DNA of 64,000 nucleotides, taken from Blepharisma stoltei. Taxonomy: Eukaryota > Ciliophora > Heterotrichea > Heterotrichida > Blepharismidae. The notes under the pieces were generated by a model. It was not told the origin of the DNA, did no database searches, and saw only the letters and a program-made list of their open reading frames with translations. The position numbers and the translations under genes are program-made. Position 1 is the stretch's first letter, and each line of letters starts with the position of its first letter. Positions 46,177 through 55,356 of this stretch are shown here, piece after piece. The stretch is taken from positions 124,001 through 188,000 of the forward strand of contig CAJZBQ010000028.1 of assembly GCA_914767885.1 (NCBI GenBank). Reading direction: 5' to 3'.

Positions 46177-47096
46177 CTATCAAAAAGCATGCACAGGAGT
46201 CAAAGGGATCTTTTCTTCTTCAAGAACGAAATTAATTTTTAGTGGAATTGCTTCTTTCCTTTTAGACCAGCTACTAACAGATCTTCTTTTAAGAAAATTG
46301 CTACTTTTGGCTCGATGCTCATATATAGTAGGTGTAGTTGGAGTTGAAATTGGAGAAGTAAGAAAAGTGTCTACGGAATTTCGAGCTCGAGATTTTACAG
46401 ACAAATCCAGGATATTCAATAATATTTTACAAAAAATAAACATAGCTAAAACCTCTATATAAATAAATTGTTTTGCAGAAAGAACTATTAAGATTAATAA
46501 ATAAGGATTAATTTTCATCTACTCATTTTTAAACTAATATTAGAACCGTAATCCAGTTCTATCTGGTTATTGTTATTATTTCGCTCTAACAGCCTTCACT
46601 TCATTTTTTTCTTAGAAATTCTTTCTTTCGCTTTTCGCAATTTCAGGAATTCCGATCTTTTTGGGAAAAGCCTAATATTTTGTTGGCAGTCTTCTTTAAA
46701 AAAGAAATTTGCGTTTTTAGGGCTAAGCTTTTCTTTATAGTTTGGAAGTTCTATATTTATTCTTTTATTTGCAAGTGATGTTGAAGGCCTCATAAACCCA
46801 AAGTTGTAAGCTCGGCTTTTTGGCATTCACAAATATTTCTTAGGAGTTCCTATATCAGCGCTAGATATTTCTCTCAAATTTGAGTCTTGTGAAAATGCAT
46901 TTCTGCTTTTATTTACATTAAACTCATTATCAAATCTGTTATATTTGCTTTGAATTTTGTTCAATAGCTCATATTCGCTATTTTCTTCAGCTCTCATAAT
47001 TCAAATAGACTTATTTTCAATATGCTTTGCTTTTTGGGAAATAGGCTGGAGTATTTTTATAGTTTCTTTATATGAGCTGTTGTTTTGGTCTTCCAT
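46177..47096 (-). CDS. Basic protein of unknown function
   Basis: It begins MEDQNNSSYKETIKILQPIS at 47096. An open frame with three TGA-encoded Trp runs to about 46500 and is rich in Lys, Asn and Ser (SRAYNFGFMRPSTSLANKR). A second part, KSRARNSVDTFLTSPISTPT to PLKINFVLEEEKIPL, lies at about 46410-46177 in another frame. The AT-rich stretch between (about 46410-46510) is probably an IES with boundaries I could not fix. No domain recognised. The start is divergent from the enoyl reductase gene, 40 bp away. Stop is TAG. Confidence 0.55.
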
Positions 47097-47136
47097 TATT
47101 ACATAGAAGTTATTAAATTGTTAACCATAATCTTTA

Positions 47137-48057
47137 ATGGAAGTCAAAGTGATAAGCCGATCAGGGAAAGATCTCGGATCTTTCTCTATTACTGACAAAA
47201 TCAAAGTTAAAGATTTCAAGAAAATGTTCAACCAGAAACGTAAGCCATAATCAGACAAACAATTCTACCCAGCCCGTCAAAAGTTCACAGTCAAAACTCC
47301 AACAGGGCCAGCTGTCAATGATGACGATAAGCTGCTGGTGGAGTTCCTTCAGACTGACCAATTACTCGTTTTCAGAGATCTCGGGACACAGTTAAGCTGG
47401 ACTTTTGTGTATGTTGTCGAATATGCTGGACCATTGCTGATTTGTCCTGCCCTCTACTATTTCCCCAAGCTCTTCTACGGGACTGCAGCTCCTAAGTCTC
47501 TAACCCAGAAAACAGGTTTTTTGCTTTTGATGGGGCATTTCTTGAAAAGAGAACTGGAATCCTTATTTATCCACCGTTTTTCAAGTGCGACGATGCCATT
47601 GAAAAACTTATTCATTAATTGTGCTTACTATTGGCTGCTTAATGGAGCTTTTATTGGCTATTTCTTATTCCACCCGAAATATACTGAGCCGAAATTTTCT
47701 AAGGCAACTTTTGCTGCTTTATTAGCAATTTTTCTAGGATCTGAAGGGCTGAACTTTTTGTGCCATAAAACATTGAGGGATTTAAGACCTGCAGGAACGA
47801 AGACTAGAGGGATACCTAAGGGATACGGGTTTAATTTGGTAAGCTGTGCTAATTACTTCTGGGAGGTTATTTCGTGGGCAAGCTTTGCGGGGCTCTCAAA
47901 GTGTGTGCCAGCGTATGTTTTCTTAGCAGCGACTGTTTTTATTCTTTCTAATTGGGCTTCAATGAGACACAAAAAATATGTGAAGGAATTTGATGGAAAA
48001 GAAGGAAGGCCTCTATATCCAAAGTCAAGGAAGGCTTTATTCCCATTCGTATTTTAA
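47137..48057 (+). CDS. Very-long-chain enoyl-CoA reductase (TECR/TSC13 family)
   Basis: It catalyses the last step of the fatty-acid elongation cycle in the ER membrane. It has a ubiquitin-like N-terminus (KVISRSGKDLGSF to FYPARQKFTVKT), then FRDLGTQLSWTFVYVVEYAG, the HRFSSATMPLKN block, RDLRPAGTKTRGIP and a C-terminal LVSCANYFWEVISWASFAG block, all matching TECR in order, with five or six membrane helices. About 300 residues is the family length. An in-frame TAA near 47248 lies inside a 15-nt intron (GTAAGCCATAATCAG, 47240-47254), and splicing restores NQKHKQFYPARQKF. No IES found. Stop is TAA. Confidence 0.93.
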
Positions 48058-48977
48058 TTAAACTTGGACTCTAGGCTTCTTATCATAAGACTTTTTTTAA
48101 ATGAGTTTAAAATAGAATTAATGTGTCTAGCTTATTAAATTTTGCAATTTTTCATATAAGATAACTATTTATAGTTGGTAATGTAAAACTCATATGAATA
48201 TAAGTACTATAACAGCTTATTTGTCCGGAAATTTTGGTATTTACTATAGTTGGAAATTGAAGTGGCTAAAACATTCCTTGAGCATAAGGCATGTCTCGAC
48301 CAGCATGAGCCATAAGAACGAGAATTAATTTTTCTGTTGAATTGAAAAAAATACTTTGGCATCCTTAAAATAATAACCCCCTTATTCAGATTTGAAATCG
48401 ACAACAAATCGCATCGAGAAATTTTGATTAAATTGAAAAGAATGAGGAAAGAATAATTATTAAAATACTTGGAGATATCATAAGCCAATGCAATTGCTGT
48501 AACAATAAATTTTAAAATTTTTAGAGGTTAAAAATATTATCATATTTTTTTATTATTGAATATCAAAGATATGATTGTAATGTACATTTTAACTTTTGCT
48601 TGTCTAAATTTTTGAGAATAGAAAGATATTGAAATTCTATTTAGTTTTTGGCACAATTTTTTGTTCTCTACTATTGTTTTGCCCATCTGCAAGTGCTCAA
48701 AACTCCCTAATGCAACGCTTTAACGTCGCTAATTTGCATGCTGCTTCTAGAATTAATGCAAGTGTATATTATGATTAGCTTTCAAGTCAAATATTTTGAG
48801 TTTCTTGACTCATTTTCATCTCAAAAATAAAAGTCAAGACTTTTGTTAATTTTTTAATATATAATTGTTTTGTTTAAAAAACTAAAGAATTACGCTTAAA
48901 AAACTAGCTTTTATGCTATTTAAATTGAGCTGATATAAACAATAAAATCAAATACTGTTATTGCAGTGCTATTAATT
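48058..48977. other. AT-rich intergenic region with a possible secreted peptide
   Basis: Mostly AT-rich with no conserved gene. At 48629-48778 an open frame without an ATG start encodes a hydrophobic stretch then SASAQNSLMQRFNVANLHAA, like a signal peptide and short mature peptide. This is weak. Confidence 0.35.
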
Positions 48978-49469
48978 ATGCAAAAATTATTGAAACTAAT
49001 CCAGCTATGCTGTGCAAGCCACGAAAAAGAAGATGAAGACTCATCTCAGCCAAGACATTTAAACCAAGCATCATTAGATCTTACTAGTAATCCTGCTGAA
49101 AAAAGTGATTTACCAGTTATTGAAAAACAGGAATCTGATGACCCAACTTTAACACCTATAAACAATTAGCTATTTTTCTATCATTTTTAAGCTAAATTTT
49201 GCACTCTGAGTCTCAAATTTATATATTGTCAACACAAAAAATAATTTGTCTCCCAAAAAAAATTTAAAAAATGTATATATAAGCATATAACCCCTGAGTC
49301 ATCAAACGTTAAGAAAAAAAAGCGTAAAAAAGCATCAAAACAAAAAAAGGCAGGCCACGAAAATAGCGGTGGCGCCACACCAATTGCAAAAGCATCAGAA
49401 GAATCCAAAGTAACAATGCCAGTTGAAAAGAAACCTTTAAAAGGAATTTTGAAAAAACCAAAAATATAG
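48978..49469 (+). CDS. Short Lys-rich protein of unknown function
   Basis: MQKLLKLIQLCCASHEKEDE opens the frame. An acidic middle ends DDPTLTP. After an IES (49158-49295) a strongly basic part follows: ESSNVKKKKRKKASKQKK, then KPLKGILKKPKI and TAG. The Cys pair near the N-terminus might be a lipid-modification site, but that is speculation. Removing the IES at its CCT repeats joins TLTP to ESSNV in frame. About 117 residues. No family recognised. Confidence 0.55.
49158..49295. other. IES, 138 bp, flanked by CCT
   Basis: ACACCT ends at 49157 and ACCCCT-like sequence ends at 49295. The interior has stops in all frames that matter. Removal gives ACA CCT GAG TCA in frame. Confidence 0.6.
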
Positions 49470-49624
49470 GAAATAACTTAATATAATATTGGAACCTATA
49501 AAACCCCTAATTTCCTACTGATAGCTAAAATGTTCCTATTCAGGGATTTACTGACACTTCTTAAGAGTTTATCTTATAAGATAAAGCAAGGATTTTATGT
49601 AATTTTTAGAGCCTTAATACTAGT

Positions 49625-51333
49625 TTAATCGTCTTCCTCAGGTGGTCTTGCTCCTGGTTTTGGTCCTCCAGCAGGTTTAGCCATAATGATTTGGTCAACT
49701 CTTAATACAGTCAATGCAGCGTCACTGGCAAGTTTGATTGCCCATCTCTTGGTTTCCATGTGGTCAACAATAAAGTCACTTACATCTTTGACGCTTCCTT
49801 CTTCAATATCAATGCCAGCATGAGGGTTATTTTCAGCGTAAATTTTAGCGAGGAATTCATTGGAGTCAAGTCCTGCAGTCTCTGCTAAAGTCTTAGGGAT
49901 AATTTCGAAAGCTTGAGCGTATCTCATAATGGCATATTGGTCGAGGCCAGGCTGGGTTGCTGCGAAGTCTTTGATTCTTTTGGCGATTTCAGCTTCACAA
50001 GCGCCTCCTCCAACTACGAATCTTGGATCTTTTCTAACTCTTTTTTCATAAATAATAGTGAATGCTCTATATTTATAATCAAAATGGCTGATTGTATTAA
50101 TAGCTGATAAGTTAAAAAAATCCTATCAAGGAAAGTAAGCATTCTAAAGGTATTAAAAGCATCATCCAAAGCTCTTTCAGCGTCATCCATTACATTTTTC
50201 GTGCTCGCTCTAACTACAACAGTCGCAATTTGTGTTCTTTCATTTTCTCTCTTAAAAACAGTAACTTTATTACTGCTGATTTCTTCTAGAGAAACAGAGT
50301 CAGCATATCCTAATTCTTCAGGGGTTGGGGCTCCAAGTCTAACCACCATTGTAGCTCCTAGCATCTTGCAGAACCTTCTGACTTCAAATTTCGAAGGGAC
50401 TTTTACGACCATGATGTTGTTTAATTCTAAGAAATGCATGACGATTTCTGCAATGGAGCCTCCTGCCACCACAACTTTGACGCCTGCGTCTACGATTTCT
50501 TGGACTAGCTTTTTGGCCATATCTTCTTCACTTTGGGTATAATTTTTGAGTTCTTCAGCATTGGTTAGCAATACAGTGCCTTTTGTGTCTGAACTTTGTG
50601 GGTCTAAAGGACAGTTATAGACAGCGATTTTTGCGTCTTTTACATGTTTAACTGACCCTTCTGGCGCTCTACTAAGGATCAATCCTCGAACGACTTCAGT
50701 TTGTCCTAGGTTTCCTCCTTGTAATTTCAATATCCTTACATTGTCCATCTCAAACTTAATATCACCTTCAGTCACAATCAGCCCTGCTTCTGCTGCACAA
50801 GCTGCTAGGTGGTTTTCATAGCCATATATTTTGCTTGCAATAACAGGTCTAAGGCACTTCTCAATCTGTTCTTTGTTTCTGAAATCAGTGACTGTGTAAG
50901 CTACAAGCTGAGGTATAATTTCATCAGCCTTAGCCGAAGCTCTTTCGTAGCCATTCACAATTTCACTTGGGTGAAGTCCAGTCTGTATGAGTTCTTCAGC
51001 CAGCTTTAGGAGCTCTCCAGCTAAAATGACGACAAAGTTGGTCCCATCGCCAGACTCTGTTTCTTGGAACTTTGAGGCTAAGGCGATCAATCTGGCTGCT
51101 GGATGATGCACGTCGAGCTCTTTCATGATGGTTGCTGCATCCGTTGTTACAAAAAGCTTCTCAAGATTGTTCACGACCATTTTATTCATCCCTAATGGGC
51201 CAAGAGATGTTCGAGTGATCGCGGTCAGTTGTTTGCATGCGTCGATGTTTTTGAGGATCGCTTCTTCCAGACCAGAATAGTGTCGTGCACCTTCCTTAAG
51301 CAAGTTTTGAAGGCCGCCTCCAAGTTGGTTCAT
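49625..51333 (-). CDS. cct8: Chaperonin CCT/TRiC subunit theta
   Basis: One of eight subunits of the cytosolic chaperonin that folds actin and tubulin. The N-terminus MNQLGGGLQNLLKEGARHYS, ATP-site motifs SLGPLGMNKM and GDGTNFVVILAGELL, and the late GGGACEAEIAKR block are those of the theta subunit. About 540 residues, the family length, ending in a Gly/Pro-rich then acidic tail (PGARPPEEDD). A 101-bp IES at 50038-50138 splits NTFRML from RKDPRFVVGGGACE, and its removal keeps the frame. The start at 51333 is the only ATG in the right place. Stop is TAA. Confidence 0.95.
50038..50138. other. IES in CCT theta gene, 101 bp, TAA-flanked
   Basis: TAA at 50035-50037 and 50136-50138. The left edge is CTCTTTTTTC, like other TWA-flanked inserts. 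Removal restores the nucleotide-binding GGG block in frame. Confidence 0.85.
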
Positions 51334-51568
51334 ATTTATTATTAGTGGTATTGAATAGAAATGAAGGGTGATTTTTGGGTAAAAGAGAGGAGGATGAAAA
51401 TTGGGCTAATAAATTGTGGAGAAAGAGGCAAGGAAAATGAGTTTTTTGGATAAGAAATTGACTGTTGGGAATTATTGAGCAATTTTTTGGGAGAAATTGA
51501 TTTTATTGTGGTTTTTGACGGTGTTTTGGTAAAATTAAAAATTTAGCATTATTAAATAAAAGTATAAG

Positions 51569-52594
51569 ATGGCTCTAAATCAAAGCTATTTTTCCCGTCC
51601 AGGCCGATCAAGCAGCAAAACACTAAAAATCCTCAAAGGCGGATATCTGTCTTTAATGGCAAGCCACGAAATGCTGAAAGGAAAAGGTATAACCATATCT
51701 GAACTCAACAAAATCTCTGAAAAATCGACCACGAAAGACCCCAAAAAAGTTGCAGTTATAGACGAAATATATAATGTAACTACTTAACTAGCCAAGATAA
51801 AGAAAAAAAAGCATCATAAAAAGCGGTGAATGAACCTATCATCTTCTTTCAAAGTCCAGTCCAGAGATGACTATGGAAAATCTCATAACCTTAAAGAAAG
51901 CACCTTATCTCCAGGTCACTATAACCTAAATTTCAGCCAAATAGAAAAAAATATTCCTCGTCATAAGATTGGAAAATCTTTAAGCCATGTTTTTCAGTTT
52001 CCACGAGATTTAAATAAGTCTGATTTACTTTTACGAAGCGAGTCTCATGAAAAAAGAAAAAGAATTCCTGGAATATCATTTGAGAAACAAAGCAATAGAG
52101 TTCTTCATATAAAAGATACGACGGTTCCGAATGAAAATAGGTTTACTGTGCTGAATCTGCTCCCAAGAGTGTCAAGTAAATACAAGTACTGTTTATTTAG
52201 GAATAATTCAGTGCCTGATTTATCAAAATATTTACCAAGGAGCTCAGATTTATTTAAAGTGCCTGAATATAGCCCATGCTATTCTCCTAATAAAGAATTC
52301 GTGCTGCCAAAGCTAGTGCCTACTTTTAAGTTTAAGCCGATTACTCGAAAAAGAAAATTAAGATCATCTAATGTAAGCCCTATATCATTTTCGCATGGCG
52401 CTGAAAATTTGGATGAAGTACTGTAAGCTATATTTAGAAAAACCTATAGTGATTCTCCTACTTGTAAAACGAGAGCTCAGCATACTTATTCATTGAATAG
52501 TTCTTGATTACCTTGCAATAAGGGTTTTCTTGAAAACAAATCTTTTAAATCAACTAATGATTCAGTAGAGTTAAGCGGTAACTTTTATTTATAA
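51569..52594 (+). CDS. Basic, Ser/Pro-containing protein, unknown
   Basis: MALNQSYFSRPGRSSSKTLK opens the frame, which reaches a TAA at 51785-51787. A longer open frame, in the same register, restarts 42 bp later (MNLSSSFKVQSRDDYGKSHN). The text ESTLSPGHYNLNFSQIEK is mildly like the STPG repeat of microtubule-inner proteins, which I hold only loosely. The two parts may be one gene with a short insert at about 51780-51830, or two close genes. A 15-nt intron at 52423-52437 extends the C-terminus to TAA at 52592-52594. Confidence 0.5.
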
Positions 52595-52723
52595 AGATAG
52601 TTTGCTTTCATAATATTATATTTTTTAGTATAAAAGAATATTTTCTATTTTAAAAAAGGTTATTAAGCGATATATATTTCAAAATAATATATCCAAAAAC
52701 CATTTTAATATGATGAAATCTTA

Positions 52724-54527
52724 ATGGAAACCAGTCGTTATCCTCATACAGAACGGAGCGGCCATTCTCTGCACCCAAAAGCTTGCAGTGCATCATCCCA
52801 AACAAGTCCTACTCCTTTCGAACAAACTGATGAGCGATTCCCACCTCACAATGTAAATATCAAGATTCCCACAAATCTGAAATCCCATCGTCTCATTTCC
52901 AATGAAATCCAGCAGACTCCTACACCAATCAGGAAAGCTAAACAAATTATCATGTCAAGCAGAACCAAAAAATCTGAAAAATCTGAAACAAAAGACATTT
53001 TCTGGGAACAAATTAACCAAATTCTTAGTGAGCACGAATTTCCTCAAATGAAATTAATCCAGGACAAAACCCGCCTAGTTCCTGACTATTCAAGCCTCGC
53101 AGAAACTGTTATTTGCTTAGTTCATCATATTAGCTTAAATTTCCTTTCTAAAAGTCGTGACGAAAAAATTCAGCAAGGGAAAATTGACGAGTTAAAAAAT
53201 GAACTAAAAAATACGAAAAATGATTTAAATGAGCTAAATGAGAATTATCATGAAATTATTGGAAAATTAAAAGGAAAAAATGATATAATTAAAGAATTAA
53301 ACGGAAAATTAGCAAGATTTAATGAATTTGAGAATATTCTTGAGGTTATGAAATCGGGATTGAAAGATAGGCCCAAAGAAATATTTAAACAAGTAATGCA
53401 GAAAGAATATGACCCAGAAGTGGAAAATGATTTGAAAATTATGTCGATTATTTTACTGTATGAGCATTCGAAAATCGATGCAAATTAAGTTAAATTATGG
53501 AGAATCTTCAGCTACTCGCCCGGTTTCAGGCTCAAGATGATCGTAGGGGCCAGCTTACGCCACATCCTTTTTCTGTCGGGGTCACCAAAAAATGGTAACG
53601 TCAACTGTCTTTCTGTTAGACTCACCTGACTGTATTTGGGTCTAGCCCTGAAAAAGGACTCTCTTAGCACTGATAATGCTTACTCCCCCCCCCCCCCCTC
53701 CGTGAGCGAACAAAACCATTAGAAAAATCACCATTTTTTGACCAAAAAACCCACCCTCCGTGAGCGAACAAAAATTTTTTTAATAGAAAAAATTTTAATG
53801 GAAAAAAATTTTGATATATATAAGTGATAATTAGTATAATGAAATCTAGAGCTAATTCTGTTTAATTTTAAACAAATTGCGTTTTAAAACATAAATTTTG
53901 CAAATTAAATTAATATTTGCTTCCCAATTTTTGCAAATTAGGATTTTTTTTAAATTTCGAAAAAAAATATTTTTTATAAAATTTATATATAAATTTTTTT
54001 TAAAAAAAAAAAAATAAACCCCCCTCCGTGAGTGAACAAAATTTTTTTGTTCGCTCACGGAGGGGGGGGGGGAGTTAGGACATAAGAAAAACACCTAATG
54101 CATCCTTCTGGACTACTACGCCTTCACTAGGCATATAATTGATTTCCAGAAGTATGAGCCGGCTCTGCACATTCGGTTGTTATCTGTGGGTCAAGGAAAA
54201 TAGCCTGTCGTCGAGTATCGACCCGGCAAAATTCTGCCTAAAAATATGGGATCTATATATCTGGGACTGGGATCAACTTACCCGTCACCCTAGACCTTAC
54301 TCGACTCGCCATCTTTTAAAAAGTAAATAGATGTAGAAGAATCTGATTTTAGGCTTAGCACTGATGAAGATCAGAAATATGAGAGAAATTCTTTGGAGTC
54401 AGCCCATCTTGAAGCAATTTTGGACAAACTTGAAGTAAAAACACCACATCAAGCTTTAGAAGCAATTGATAAAATGCAGCAAGTAGTTTTGATAATCCCT
54501 ACACTTTATAAATATGAATTCTCTTAA
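52724..54527 (+). CDS. Coiled-coil protein of unknown function, split by 853-bp insert
   Basis: METSRYPHTERSGHSLHPKA starts a low-complexity, Ser/Thr/Pro-rich N-terminus. A folded-looking stretch follows (DIFWEQINQILSEHEFPQMK), then a coiled coil (about 53150-53330, KIDELKNELKNTKNDLNELN). After the insert at 53481-54333 the frame continues VEESDFRLSTDEDQKYERNS to TAA at 54525-54527. The join at GATG gives SKIDVEESD in frame, so the downstream piece belongs here. The early part might be a centrosomal or basal-body type protein, but no family is certain. Confidence 0.65.
53481..54333. mobile_element. Composite IES: retroelement fragment with nested MITE B
   Basis: GATG at 53477-53480 and 54330-54333 flanks it. 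The outer parts (53500-53680, 54080-54320) are GC-rich and look like one SINE-like element. A MITE B copy (53680-54074) sits within it between TTA repeats. Removing the whole restores the host frame. Confidence 0.68.
53680..54074. mobile_element. MITE family B, nested copy
   Basis: 395 bp between TTA repeats (53680-53682, 54075-54077). Nearly identical to the copy at 21155-21544, with direct CCTCCGTGAGCGAACAAAA repeats on the left and the hairpin on the right. Confidence 0.92.
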
Positions 54528-54600
54528 TAAATCATTTAAAAACTCTATAAATAAAATCTTTTCAATAAGCAATACATATATACAAGGCATAACATAGAAG

Positions 54601-54862
54601 GGTTTATCAGCTCGATCTACAAAGTCTTATTTTCTACTGAGCCTGATGTCTCTATCAATATGGATCAAATCCTTCCCACAATAATCAGTATGAAAATCAG
54701 GCTTATTTCTCTCGAAAAATTCCGAAAATCCATATGTGAAAATTTTGAACTTGAACTTACCACCCCTGACGATATGATTTTTAGTTATTTTAATAAGATA
54801 TTGTAATTGCCCGAGGATGGCACAAGATAGCGCCATCCTCGGACAATTACTATACCCTTAAA
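54601..54862 (+). CDS. Unassigned coding fragment ending at a solo hairpin
   Basis: From about 54601 an open frame reads GFISSIYKVLFSTEPDVSIN, then MKIRLISLEKFRKSICENFE and DDMIFSYFNKIL, which looks coding. It ends at TAA within the solo hairpin at 54804-54849, or, if the hairpin is removed at TA, a few codons later at 54860-54862. It may be the C-terminus of the gene at 52724-54527, joined across an insert at about 54528-54600, but I could not find the join. Confidence 0.35.
54804..54849. repeat. Solo hairpin of the double-hairpin family
   Basis: TAATTGCCCGAGGATGGC, short loop, GCGCCATCCTCGGACAATTA: a 46-bp near-perfect palindrome. It is almost the same as each terminal hairpin of the element at 63056-63276, but with no second hairpin nearby. 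Confidence 0.85.
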
Positions 54863-54869
54863 TAACTTG

Positions 54870-55356
54870 ATCTTTTTGTTTTCTGAAGCCTTTTTCGTGA
54901 GATACGAGCTCTGCTCTGAGCAACGAGTCAGCAATTACACTACCATTAGAACTCCATTGCCCCCAGCTTCAAATAAAACTCTTCTTCCATTCCCAGTGCC
55001 AGTAGATGATTGTCTCTTATAGGCAAACTCTCAGAGTAACCTAAGTTTGCCTTCACTGAGTCAAAGTAAGGGAAATACCCGTGCCAGAACACCTCCATTT
55101 TAATTTTGATATGATTGTAACCTTTAATCAGATCGAAAAATCCGAGTCCTTAAAACATTTCAATAGGCTTTTCAAGTCAGCAGAAAATGAGGACAAAACA
55201 ATAGAAGAAGTTTTCATATTTGTTTATGAGATGAAAAGGTTTTTGCAAGTAATTCCTATTCAGATTGCCCGAGAAAGCTTGAATTTAAGCGACCAAGTCG
55301 CTGTGAGCTATGTATTAGAAAAAATAATTAGGGTTTTGAACTCAAGAAATATTTAA
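54870..55356 (+). CDS. Possible gene with Ser/Pro-rich N-terminus, unresolved
   Basis: The clear part is 55090-55356: HFNFDMIVTFNQIEKSESLK, then EVFIFVYEMKRFLQVIPIQI and VSYVLEKIIRVLNSRNI, ending TAA. Upstream (54900-55070) a frame rich in Ser, Pro and Asn (SNYTTIRTPLPPASNKTLLP, NSQSNLSLPSLSQ) could connect to it through a 22-nt GT...AG intron at about 55064-55085. A 21-nt one near 55007 would also be needed. These lengths exceed the usual 15-16 nt, so the model is doubtful. No family recognised. It converges on the CDK5RAP3 gene with essentially no gap. Confidence 0.4.
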
